A stretch of 64,000 bases of DNA, taken from positions 1 to 64,000 of the forward strand of contig CAIQUL010000093.1 in assembly GCA_903874975.1 (NCBI GenBank). Reading direction: 5' to 3'. Below the pieces are notes generated by a model. That model was not told the origin of the DNA and did no database searches. It was given only the letters and a program-made list of their open reading frames with translations. Shown one piece after another: positions 28,255-37,288 of this stretch; the stretch's first letter is position 1, and each line of letters begins with the position of its first letter. Origin of the DNA: an uncultured Chthoniobacter sp. Its GTDB lineage: Bacteria > Verrucomicrobiota > Verrucomicrobiia > Chthoniobacterales > Chthoniobacteraceae. Both the position numbers and the translations under genes were made by a program.

Positions 28255-28447
28255 AAAATGGGGTGGTGGGAAAACCGGAGACGGCAAGTGTAATTAGAGG
28301 GATTTTGGAGAGTTTGCTTTTTGGTTTGTAGCGACCTGCTCCACGGATGGCACGGACTTCATTTGTGGAAGTCTCTCCTTTTTCATCGGCGATCTTTCGT
28401 GGAAACCTCCGGGCTGGCTGGCGCGAACCGCGGGCCGCTGCGGCGCG

Positions 28448-29738
28448 GTGGTGCGGAGCCATCCGCGGCGGAGTGCGGCGGCGGCGTTGCTCGTCCTCGC
28501 CTTCTCGGCAGGTGGCTGGTGGGCGTACGACTGGCGGCAGCGGCAGCCGAAGCCGGTGAGGATCAGCGTGAAGGTGGAAGCCACCGGGGTGACGAAGCTG
28601 GAGAAGGTGTTGCAGCCGCAGGCGCTGGCGGTCGTCTTTGGTGCTTCGGTGGCAAAGGTCGAGGACCACGCAGGGTTGCCGGTCACGACGGGCATCCGCA
28701 TGGAGCCGGCGGTCGAGGGGGAGTGGAAATGGGTGGGTGACACGCGGCTGGTGTTTCGCCCGAAGAGCGACTGGGCGGCGGGGCCGAAGTATCACATCAC
28801 CCTGGATCGTTCCCTTTTCCCCAAGCACGTGCAGCTCGAACGCTACGAAGTGGACATGCAGACGGCGTCCTTCGTGGCGACGATGCCGAAGATCGAGTTC
28901 TACACCGATTCGACGGACCCGACGGTGAAGCAGATTGTGGCGACGCTGGAGTTCACGCACCGCGTGGACATGGTGGCGCTGGAGAAGAAGCTCAGCCTCG
29001 CGATGCTCGGCGGCGCGGATGTTTTCAAAAAGGGCGCGCCTCGCTTCACGCTCACTGCGGGACTGCACCAGCGCACCGCGTATCTGCGGACGAGCGCGCT
29101 CGTGCTGCCGGAGCGCGAGGACTTCATGCGGGTGACGCTGGCGAAGGGCTTGCGTCTCGTGCAGGGCAGCGCGGAGACGGCCGTGGACATCGAGAAAAAA
29201 GTCCGCGTGCCGGACATCGCCAGCTTCTTCCGTATCGAGTCGGTGGAGGGCACGGTCGTGCGCAACCATGAGGGCGAACCCGAGCAACTGCTCCTCATCC
29301 ACACCACCGGCGCGGCGAAGTCCGAGGACCTCCAGAAAGCGCTCCACGTTTATCTGCTGCCGAAAAAGTCCGCCGACCAAGACGCCGAAGCTGACGAAAA
29401 GAAATGGGCGGGCCCGAAGAAAATCGACGAGGAGGTGCTCAAGAAAGCGGTGCTGCTGCCGATCAAGCTCGTCCCGTCCGGCAAGGAAAACACCGACCTG
29501 CACAGTTTCCGGATCAGCCTCGAAACCGCCGGTCAGCTTTTCGTGACGATCGCCAAAGGTGTCAGGCCGCTGGGCGGATTCACGCTCGGCGAGGATTACG
29601 CGAACGTGCTCGCGGTACCGAAGCTCCCGCGCGAAATCGAGATTCAGGGCCAAGGCGGCGTGTTTGCGCTGAACGGCGAGCGGAAGCTGTCCAGTAAGTC
29701 GCGCGGCGTCCGCCAGATCGAATACGAGATCGCGCGCG
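28448..29738 (+). pseudogene. Alpha-2-macroglobulin-like lipoprotein family, 5' part only (truncated at a fusion junction)
   Basis: About 430 aa with A2M N-terminal features (...TRLVFRPKSDWAAGPKYHITLD..., ...SRGVRQIEYEIAR) stopping abruptly; ORF track continues out of frame into pbpC sequence. Confidence 0.7.
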
Positions 29739-30191
29739 GTCTTCGATCACTACGTGCTCGCGGTGTGGGTCGGCAATTTCGACGGACGCCGCAATCCCGC
29801 GTTCATCGGCCGCACCTGCGCGGGTCCGTTGCTGTTTCAAATGATCGACAGCATGCGGCTCCAGAGTCGATCCCGGCCGCCGCCCATCGCGCCCGGCTCG
29901 GGTGTGGAGATGACCGCGCGCACCGGCAAGCCGCCGCAGATCGCGTCGCCGGTCAGCGGTCGCGTCGATGCGCTGGGCAACGGTAATGATGCCATCGCGC
30001 TCCAGACGGACACGGAGCCGGATGTGGCGAAGCTCTACTGGTTCGCGGGCAAAGTATTTCTCGGTGCCGCGGCGCCGCGCGAGGCGCTGCGCTGGTATCC
30101 CGCGCCAGGCGTGTATCATCTCACGGCGGTCGACGACCGGGGGCGCTCCAGCACCTGCAAAGTCACGCTGCAAACCGTCGCCGTAAAGTAG
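29739..30191 (+). pseudogene. pbpC: Penicillin-binding protein 1C C-terminal fragment
   Basis: VFDHYVLAVWVGNFDGRRNPAFIGRTCAGPLLFQMID...PVSGRVDALGNGNDAIALQTDTEPDVAKLYWFAGKVFLG..., PbpC transpeptidase tail plus BiPBP_C-like domain; no upstream PBP domains. Confidence 0.75.
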
Positions 30192-30242
30192 CTTGGACTT
30201 TAGTCCAACGGCCGGTGAAGCGTTTGGACTAAAGTCCAAGCT
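30190..30242. repeat. Nested palindromic repeat AGCTTGGACTTTAGTCCAA...TTGGACTAAAGTCCAAGCT, copy 1
   Basis: Perfect 19-bp inverted repeat; each arm is itself near-palindromic. Confidence 0.95.
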
Positions 30243-30289
30243 CCTTTGCCGAATAAGACTTCCGCGCTTCGGCGGTTGTCCATACACCG

Positions 30290-31468
30290 ATGCCCATGCC
30301 GCAAACGATCGCCTCCGAACTCGCTGAACTGCGCGCGCGGTCGCTGTTGCGGTCGCTGCGGGAGATGGATTCGCCGCAGCAGCCGACAGTGGAGTTGGCG
30401 GGAAAAAAGCTCATCAATTTCTCCTCGAACGACTACCTCGGTCTGGCCACCGAGCCCGCGCTGCGCGAGGCGGCAAAGGCGGCGATCGACCAGTATGGCG
30501 TGGGCGCGGGCGCGAGCCGGCTGGTCTGCGGCACGCTTTCGCCGCATGTGCGGCTGGAGGAAAAACTCGCGGAGTTCAAGCGCACGGAAGCGGCGCTCAC
30601 ATTTTCCAGCGGCTACGCGACGGCGCTCGGGACGCTGGGGGCGCTGTGCCAGAAAGACGACGTGATCATTTTGGACAAGCTCGCGCACGCTAGCCTGATC
30701 GACGGCGCACGGCTGAGCGGCGCGCACGTGCGTGTCTTTCCGCACAACCACATGGGCAAGCTGGAGAGTCATCTCGCGTGGGCGCGTGACAATTTCCCTG
30801 AGGCGCGTGTGGTGGTGGTCACGGAGGCGGTTTTCAGCATGGACGGCGATTGGGCGCTGCTCGCGGAGATCGTGGAATTGAAGCTGCGCTTCGGTGCGCT
30901 GCTGCTGCTCGACGAGGCGCACGCGGTCGGCGTGATCGGCGCGCACGGGCGCGGGCTGGCGGAGCAACTCGGGCTGGCCGGCGCGGTGGACATTCACATG
31001 GGCACGCTGAGCAAGGCGCTCGGCGTGAGCGGCGGCTACGTGTGCGGCGGGCGGCGGTTGATCGAGCTGCTGGTGAACCGCGCGCGGAGTTTCATCTACT
31101 CCACCGCGCCATCGCCCGCAGTGGCGGCGGCGGGATGTGCGGCGGTGGAGTGGATGCTGTCGGCAGCGGGGGAGAAGCGGCGGCAGCAGCTTCGGCAAAA
31201 TCTCGCGCAGTTTGCGTCGGAGATGCCGCCGCTGTTTTCCGGCGAGAGGAAAGTGCAGAGCGCGATCGTGCCGGTGATCGTGGGGAAGGCGGAGGCGGCG
31301 CTCGAAGCGGCGCAGTTGCTGGCGGACAAAGGGTTTCTCGTCCCGGCGATCCGCTTCCCGACGGTGGCGCGCGACGCGGCGCGGCTGCGGGTGACGCTCT
31401 CCGCGCGGCACACGCCGCGGCAGATCAGCGGGTTGTGCGCGGTGCTGCGGAATATCGCGGCGGGGTAG
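30290..31468 (+). CDS. bioF: 8-amino-7-oxononanoate synthase
   Basis: NFSSNDYLGLA...GVGAGASRLVCGTLSPHVRLEE...ALTFSSGYATALG...LLDEAHAVGVIGAHGRGLAE...MGTLSKALGVSGGYV. Confidence 0.92.
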   Translation: MPMPQTIASELAELRARSLLRSLREMDSPQQPTVELAGKKLINFSSNDYLGLATEPALREAAKAAIDQYGVGAGASRLVCGTLSPHVRLEEKLAEFKRTEAALTFSSGYATALGTLGALCQKDDVIILDKLAHASLIDGARLSGAHVRVFPHNHMGKLESHLAWARDNFPEARVVVVTEAVFSMDGDWALLAEIVELKLRFGALLLLDEAHAVGVIGAHGRGLAEQLGLAGAVDIHMGTLSKALGVSGGYVCGGRRLIELLVNRARSFIYSTAPSPAVAAAGCAAVEWMLSAAGEKRRQQLRQNLAQFASEMPPLFSGERKVQSAIVPVIVGKAEAALEAAQLLADKGFLVPAIRFPTVARDAARLRVTLSARHTPRQISGLCAVLRNIAAG

Positions 31469-31481
31469 AAAGCAACGGTCA

Positions 31482-31622
31482 TTCTGAGCGGAGCGCCGCG
31501 GGGGCGAAGGCGGGGGAGAGGCGTGAGATTTCGCCCTCCGCCTGCGCCCGAAGAAATAGTTGGAGGTCCTTCGACTGCGTTCCCGCCCGCCTGCGCCCGC
31601 CGGGAACTCCGCTCAGGATGAC
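31482..31622. repeat. Inverted repeat 'gtcattctgagcggagc...ctccgctcaggatgac'
   Basis: gtcattctgagcggagcgccgcgg near 31482 versus RC of ccgccgggaactccgctcaggatgacag near 31596-31622. Confidence 0.85.
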
Positions 31623-32779
31623 AGGGGGGATGGGGTCGCTGCGCTCGGTGAGATGCCGAGCGTAATGGCGGGCTCGCGGGCGAAGCGGAAGCCGGTGAGC
31701 GGGGTGGGGGAGGCCGTCGCTTTTTCGAGGGTCAGGACTTGGAAACTGCGGCCCATCATTTGCGGGTGCATGAGTGTTTTGAAGGCGCGGAGTTCGCGCT
31801 GGCTCGCGGGGGTGTCGGGGATGGTGCCGGGGAAGTGCAGGGTGCCGAGGGCGACGATGAAATGGTGCTGATCGGTGAAGCCCGCGACGCGCAGACCGGC
31901 GGCGCTGGCGCGCTCGGCGAGGGCGGTGAAATCAACGTGCGCGGTGAGGTCGGTTTCGCCCGGCGCGGCGAGGAGGTCAGCGACGCGGCGGTGTTGGGCG
32001 TAGCCGGTGAGGGTGCCGGTGGTGCGCTCGGGGCGGTAATAGTCGGCGCGGGGAAAGCCGTAGTCGATGACGAGCGCGAAGCCGCGGGTGAGTTTGGCGG
32101 CGAGGGCGTCGATCCAGGCGAGCGCGGCGAGATTGATCTCGGTGCGGTAGCCGGCGGGGACGGGCGGGAGCTTGGCGAGGGCGGCTTGAAGGGGCGCGTC
32201 GGTGATGGAGAGATCGGTGAAAACGAAGCGCTCGCCGTCGAGGGCGACGTGGGTTTCACGCCAGGCGGTGCCGTCCCACGCGACGGCGTGGATAGGGAAG
32301 GCGTCGAGGAGTTCGTTGGAAAAATGGACGCCGGTGAAGGCGGGGAGCGCGTCGAGGGTGGGGAACCAGTGAGCGGTGAATTCGCCGAGCGTTTCGCTCT
32401 GCGCGGCACGCAGCGCGGCGGAGGGCTCGACGATGTGGTAGCGCGTGGCGGCGAAGCACGCGGGCGCGTTGGTGCGGAGTGCGGTGAGAACGTCGCGAGC
32501 GAAGTCGCCGCGATGCGCGCCCTGCTCCACGAGGGTGAACTCGCGCGGCTCGCCGAGGCGCTCCCACATTTCGGCAAACTGCCGGGCGAGCAGCGTGCCG
32601 AAAAGTGGGCCGACGCTGACGCTGGTGAAAAAGTCGCCGCCGCGCCCGATGCCCGCGCGACCCGACGTGTAGTAGCCGTGCTCGGGATGGTAGAGCGCGG
32701 CTTCCATGAAATCGCGGAACGGGATCGGACCGTCGTGCGCGATCCGGGCGCGGAGAATCGCTGGCAGCGCGCCGGTCAT
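31613..32779 (-). CDS. MidA/NDUFAF7-like SAM-dependent methyltransferase (COG1565/DUF185)
   Basis: IPFRDFMEAALYHPEHGYYTSGRAGIGRGGDFFTSVSVGPLFGTLLARQFAEMW...ALVIDYGFPRADYY. Confidence 0.9.
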   Translation of the reverse strand: MTGALPAILRARIAHDGPIPFRDFMEAALYHPEHGYYTSGRAGIGRGGDFFTSVSVGPLFGTLLARQFAEMWERLGEPREFTLVEQGAHRGDFARDVLTALRTNAPACFAATRYHIVEPSAALRAAQSETLGEFTAHWFPTLDALPAFTGVHFSNELLDAFPIHAVAWDGTAWRETHVALDGERFVFTDLSITDAPLQAALAKLPPVPAGYRTEINLAALAWIDALAAKLTRGFALVIDYGFPRADYYRPERTTGTLTGYAQHRRVADLLAAPGETDLTAHVDFTALAERASAAGLRVAGFTDQHHFIVALGTLHFPGTIPDTPASQRELRAFKTLMHPQMMGRSFQVLTLEKATASPTPLTGFRFAREPAITLGISPSAATPSPLSS

Positions 32780-32811
32780 CGGTGGTCCATCTTTCGCCGT
32801 TTCATCATTTC

Positions 32812-34044
32812 TCAGGCGACCGTGATGGCGGCTTCGATGAGCGGGAGTGCGGCTTGCAGGCTGGCGGCGGAGCGGGCGTGGACGCGGAGGAGCGGGTCGC
32901 CACGGCCGAAGGCAGCACCCACCGATTGAACCGCGCTGACGCCGACTGCGAAGTCGATGGTGTCGCTGGCTTTGGCCCGACCCGCGCCGAGAGCGACGCA
33001 CGCGCGGCCGATGCCGCCGGCATCCATACGGGTGAGGCGCCCGCTTTGGCTGGCGCAAACCTCGTGGATGACGGGCGCGCGATGGACATCGGTGATGCGT
33101 TCCAGCGCGGTGGCATCGCCGCCCTGCGCCTCGACCATGGCGACGAATTTTTTCCACGCGGTGCCGTCCTGCAGCCATTGCGCGAGCTGGGCGCGCGGGG
33201 CGTCGGCGACTTTTTCGGCGAGGTCGAGGGTAAGGTCGATCATGTCCTGCGGCCCGCCGCCGCGCAGGCACTCGACGGCTTCCGCGACTTCAAGCGCATT
33301 GCCGGCGGTGCGGCCGAGGGGCTCGTCCATCGGGGTGAGGAGGTGGCTGGTGGCCACGCCCATCTCGCGGCCCACGGCGGCGAGGGCGGTGGCGAGTTCG
33401 GCCGCTTCGCCGCGCGTTTTCATGAAAGCGCCGGAGCCGAATTTTACATCGAGCACGAGCCGGTCGAGCGACTCCGCGAGCTTTTTGCTCATGATGCTGG
33501 CGACGATGAGCGGCTGCGACGGCACGGTCGCGGTGACATCGCGGAGGGCGTAAAGTTTTTTGTCCGCCGGACAGATGTTCTCGGTCTGGCCGATCATGGC
33601 GACGCCGAGGCGGATGAGCTGCGCGAGGGTTTGCTCTTCGCTAAGCGAGACATTGAAACCGGGAATACTTTCGAGTTTGTCGAGCGTGCCGCCGGTGATG
33701 CCAAGGCCGCGACCCGAGATCATCGGCACCCATAAATGATCGCACGCGAGGAGCGGCGCCAGGACCAGCGAGACTTTGTCGCCGATGCCACCGGTGCTGT
33801 GTTTATCGACCTTGGGCGGCGAGTCGGCGGGATAGCGGAGGACGTTTCCGCTGTGCATCATGGCTCGCGTGAGCGCGCCGGTTTCCGCCGCCGTCATGCC
33901 GCGAAAGAAGACGGCCATGGCGAAGGCGCTGGCCTGGTAGTCGGGGATTTCGCCGGCGGTGTAGCCGCGGATGAACTCGGCGATTTCGGCGGCGTCGAGT
34001 TCCGCGCCGTCGCGTTTGCGTTCGATGAAGGTGGGGATGTGCAT
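32812..34044 (-). CDS. deoA: Thymidine / pyrimidine-nucleoside phosphorylase
   Basis: DGAELDAAEIAEFIRGYTAGEIPDYQASAFAMAVFFRGM...DKHSTGGIGDKVSLVLAPLLA...MISGRGLGITGGTLDKLESIPGF. Confidence 0.93.
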   Translation of the reverse strand: MHIPTFIERKRDGAELDAAEIAEFIRGYTAGEIPDYQASAFAMAVFFRGMTAAETGALTRAMMHSGNVLRYPADSPPKVDKHSTGGIGDKVSLVLAPLLACDHLWVPMISGRGLGITGGTLDKLESIPGFNVSLSEEQTLAQLIRLGVAMIGQTENICPADKKLYALRDVTATVPSQPLIVASIMSKKLAESLDRLVLDVKFGSGAFMKTRGEAAELATALAAVGREMGVATSHLLTPMDEPLGRTAGNALEVAEAVECLRGGGPQDMIDLTLDLAEKVADAPRAQLAQWLQDGTAWKKFVAMVEAQGGDATALERITDVHRAPVIHEVCASQSGRLTRMDAGGIGRACVALGAGRAKASDTIDFAVGVSAVQSVGAAFGRGDPLLRVHARSAASLQAALPLIEAAITVA

Positions 34045-34094
34045 GCGGAAATGACGAATGACGGAATGACGAATGACGGGCCGGGAGCAATGAC

Positions 34095-35234
34095 TCAGCG
34101 AGGTTTGCCGAGAAAACTTTCGCCGACGGGCCAGGGCGGGAGGTGAAAAAAATCGGCGAGGGTGGCGGCGATGTCGGCGAAGGTTTGGCGGGTGCCGAGG
34201 TCGGTGCGGCGGTTGGCGTGGAGGACGAGGAGCGGGACTTCTTCGCGGGTGTGGTCGGTGCCGCGCCAGGTGGGATCGTTGCCGTGATCGGCGGTGATGA
34301 TGACGAGGTCGTCGGGCGCGCAGCGGGGAACGAAAGTGGCGAGCCAGAGGTCGAACTGGGCGAGGGAGTTGGCGTAGCCGGCGACATCGCGGCGGTGGCC
34401 GAAGAGCATGTCGAAATCGACGAGGTTGGCGAAGATGAGGCCGTCACGACCGGTGGCCCAGAGCGCGTCGATGGCGGACATGCCGTCGGCGTTGGAGGCG
34501 GTGGGCGTGGAGCTGGTGAGGCCACGGCCCGCGAAGATGTCGCTGATTTTTCCCACGCCCTCGACGGACCGGCCCGCAGCGGCGAGGGCGTCGAGGACGG
34601 TGCGCGGGGGGACGGCGGAAAAGTCGTGCCGGCCGTTGGTGCGTTGAAACGCGCCGGCCTCGCCAGCAAAGGGCCGGGCGATGACACGACCGATGCGCCA
34701 GGCATCGGCGTGGCGGCGGGCGATGCGACAAATTTCGTAGAGTCGAGGGAGCGGGATGACGCTCTCGTGGGCGGCGATTTGGAGGACGGAATCGGCGGAG
34801 GTGTAGAGGATCGGGCAGCCGGTGCGGACGTGCTCGGCACCGAGTTCGGCGAGGAGGGTGGTGCCGCTTTGCGGGTAGTTGCCGAGGAAGGTCACGCGGG
34901 CTTCGTCTTCGATGGCGCGGACGAGTTCGGGCGGAAACGCGACGTAGGTGGCAAAGGGCTGGTCGAGGATGACGCCGGCGATTTCCCAATGGCCGGTGGT
35001 GGTGTCTTTGCCGGCGGAGCGCTCGCGCATGCGACCGTGGCTGGCGATTGGTTCGGGCGCGTGCTTTGCGCCGATGATCTGCCCGAGGCCGAGGGAGAAA
35101 GACGTCGGGAGCACGAGCGCGGGCTGCGCGGCGAAGATGTGGCGGAGAGTATCGGCACCGGCGTCGCCGTAGGCCGCGGCGTCGGGCGCGTGGCCGCAGC
35201 CCACGCTGTCGAGGACGAGCAGGAGGGCGCGCAT
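34095..35234 (-). CDS. deoB: Phosphopentomutase
   Basis: [30 protein letters not shown]...[21 protein letters not shown]...[24 protein letters not shown]. Confidence 0.94.
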   Translation of the reverse strand: MRALLLVLDSVGCGHAPDAAAYGDAGADTLRHIFAAQPALVLPTSFSLGLGQIIGAKHAPEPIASHGRMRERSAGKDTTTGHWEIAGVILDQPFATYVAFPPELVRAIEDEARVTFLGNYPQSGTTLLAELGAEHVRTGCPILYTSADSVLQIAAHESVIPLPRLYEICRIARRHADAWRIGRVIARPFAGEAGAFQRTNGRHDFSAVPPRTVLDALAAAGRSVEGVGKISDIFAGRGLTSSTPTASNADGMSAIDALWATGRDGLIFANLVDFDMLFGHRRDVAGYANSLAQFDLWLATFVPRCAPDDLVIITADHGNDPTWRGTDHTREEVPLLVLHANRRTDLGTRQTFADIAATLADFFHLPPWPVGESFLGKPR

Positions 35235-35314
35235 CAGCGGTGGGCGGTGGTGGGCATGGGACAGAGGTTTAGGGGATGGTGCAGGATTGGGGAATGCGGA
35301 AACGGGGAGGGCGC

Positions 35315-35366
35315 AGCTTGGACTTTCGTCCAAAGTGGAGAGGGGACTTGGGACGAAAGTCCAAGC
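35315..35366. repeat. Nested palindromic repeat AGCTTGGACTTTCGTCCAAA...TTGGGACGAAAGTCCAAGC, copy 2
   Basis: Same family as 30190-30242, with T to C in one arm matched by A to G in the other. Confidence 0.9.
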
Positions 35367-35412
35367 GACTTTCCGTATTCCCGGATGGGCGCGGCGTGGT
35401 AGCGTCCGCGCC

Positions 35413-36345
35413 GTGAAAAAATCCGACTCCATTTTTGTCGCGGGACACCGCGGCCTCGCGGGCAGTGCGATCGTCCGCGAACTGCACGCTCAGGGCTACG
35501 CCAACGTGATCACCCACACGCGCGCGGAAGTGGATCTAGCGGATCGTGCGGCGGTGCGGGGATTCTTTGACGCGGCGCGTCCGGCAGTCGTGGTGATGGC
35601 GGCGGCGAAGGTGGGCGGGATCAAGGCGAACAACGATTTCCCCGTCGAGTTCCTGCTCGAGAATCTGAAGGTGCAGAACAACGTGATCGAGGCGGCGGCG
35701 GACTTCGGCGTGGCGAAGCTGCTCTTCCTCGGTAGCTCGTGTATCTATCCGAAATTTGCGCCGCAGCCGATCCGCGAGGATTCGCTGCTGACGGGCGCGC
35801 TGGAGCAGACGAATGAGGCCTACGCGCTGGCGAAGATCGCAGGGATCAAGCTCTGCCAGGCGTATGCGCGGCAGTATGGGCGGAATTTCATCAGCGCGAT
35901 GCCGACGAATCTTTACGGCCCCGGCGACAACTTCGACCTCAGCAGCTCGCACGTGCTCCCGGCGCTGCTCCGCAAAGTGCATGAGGCCAAGCTGCGCGGC
36001 GACGCGAGCGTGCCGGTGTGGGGGACGGGGACGCCGCGGCGCGAGTTTCTGCATGTGGACGATCTCGCGAGCGCGTGCCGCTTTCTGCTCGAAAACTACG
36101 ACTCGCCCGAGATCGTGAACGTGGGCTGCGGCGAGGACGTGACGATCCGCGAACTCGTGGAGCTGGTGCGCGAGGTGGTGGGCTACGAGGGCGAGCTGGC
36201 CTTTGACCCGACGAAGCCCGACGGCACGCCGCGGAAGCTGCTAGATATTTCGCGGCTGCGAAATCTCGGCTGGGCTCCGCGGATCCCGCTGCGGGAAGGC
36301 ATCGCGCAGACCTACGCGTGGTATTGCCGGGAATGCGGGGCGTAG
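35413..36345 (+). CDS. fcl: GDP-L-fucose synthase
   Basis: GTG start; [16 protein letters not shown]...[30 protein letters not shown]...[15 protein letters not shown]...[10 protein letters not shown]...[16 protein letters not shown]. Confidence 0.94.
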   Translation: MKKSDSIFVAGHRGLAGSAIVRELHAQGYANVITHTRAEVDLADRAAVRGFFDAARPAVVVMAAAKVGGIKANNDFPVEFLLENLKVQNNVIEAAADFGVAKLLFLGSSCIYPKFAPQPIREDSLLTGALEQTNEAYALAKIAGIKLCQAYARQYGRNFISAMPTNLYGPGDNFDLSSSHVLPALLRKVHEAKLRGDASVPVWGTGTPRREFLHVDDLASACRFLLENYDSPEIVNVGCGEDVTIRELVELVREVVGYEGELAFDPTKPDGTPRKLLDISRLRNLGWAPRIPLREGIAQTYAWYCRECGA

Positions 36346-36581
36346 CTGGCGCGACGGTGGCGTCACAGGGTTGTTACGCTTCTCTGCTCGCGGGGCGCAT
36401 TTCGGGGGGCACGGTTTAGGCTTTCCCAAACGATCCATGAAAGCGCCCCGTTATCCGATGCCTCGCCACCCCGCCGGGCACGCTAGAAAATCTCCGGCAG
36501 GAGCCGGTTTGGAGGATGAATAAGATTTCGATTTCCGACTTGGCTAAGGGCGCTCCGTCGCGGCAGGGTCGCCGGTTCTGA

Positions 36582-36851
36582 ATGAATAAGGCAAAAACCA
36601 AGGCATATTGCAGGCATTGTCGTCACGAACAGTTGTTCGTGCGGGCCACGATGCGCCACGGCTGGCATTTCGTCTTTTCCATCGTGACGCTGGGACTGTG
36701 GGCGCTGTGCTGGCTGGCGATGTGGATCGGGCAGCGCGTGCGGCCTTGGCGGTGCGAGCATTGCAGTTGGAAACAGCCGGATTTTCGCAGCCTGGAGGAG
36801 CGGATGCGCACTGTGGAGCTGACGCCGCGGCGCTCAAGGCGGCGGCGCTAG
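36582..36851 (+). CDS. Small membrane protein with two CxxC pairs, unknown function
   Basis: CRHCRHEQLFVRATMRHGWHFVFSIVTLGLWALCWLAMWIGQRVRPWRCEHC. Confidence 0.6.
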   Translation: MNKAKTKAYCRHCRHEQLFVRATMRHGWHFVFSIVTLGLWALCWLAMWIGQRVRPWRCEHCSWKQPDFRSLEERMRTVELTPRRSRRRR

Positions 36852-37288
36852 CCGGGTGGGTTCGCGCTGTTTTCCCCGCGGGGGGTGGTGTGGGCGAAGG
36901 GTTTTTCGAGGACGAGTTCGGTGCCTTCCTTTTTGAGGTTGTAATCGACCTGAGGAAAAGCGCGGCGGATGAGGTGGATGCCGAGGCCTCCGGGTTGCAC
37001 CATTTCGAGCGGGCGGCCCTGCATTTTGTGAGGCTCGCATTGCGCGCCGAAATCGCGGAGGCGGAAGCGGACGCCGTCGTCAAGTAGTTCGCAGACGAGG
37101 CTGATGGGCCGGTCGGTGGCGTGGTCGTAGGCGTAGCGGATGACGTTGGTGCAGGCTTCGTCGAGGCCGAGGACGATGAGATCCTTTTCCGTGTCGGAAA
37201 AGGCGAGCGGCAGCAGGAACTGGCGGACGAAATCGCGGACCAGCGAAAGGTTCGCGGGGTGGCTGGCAAATTCGATCTCACTCTTCAT
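36848..37288 (-). CDS. RsbW-like anti-sigma factor / serine-protein kinase (HATPase)
   Basis: LGLDEACTNVIRYAYDH...RFRLRDFG...GLGIHLIRRAFPQVDYN; start overlaps the upstream phosphatase stop (ATGA). Confidence 0.88.
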   Translation of the reverse strand: MKSEIEFASHPANLSLVRDFVRQFLLPLAFSDTEKDLIVLGLDEACTNVIRYAYDHATDRPISLVCELLDDGVRFRLRDFGAQCEPHKMQGRPLEMVQPGGLGIHLIRRAFPQVDYNLKKEGTELVLEKPFAHTTPRGENSANPPG

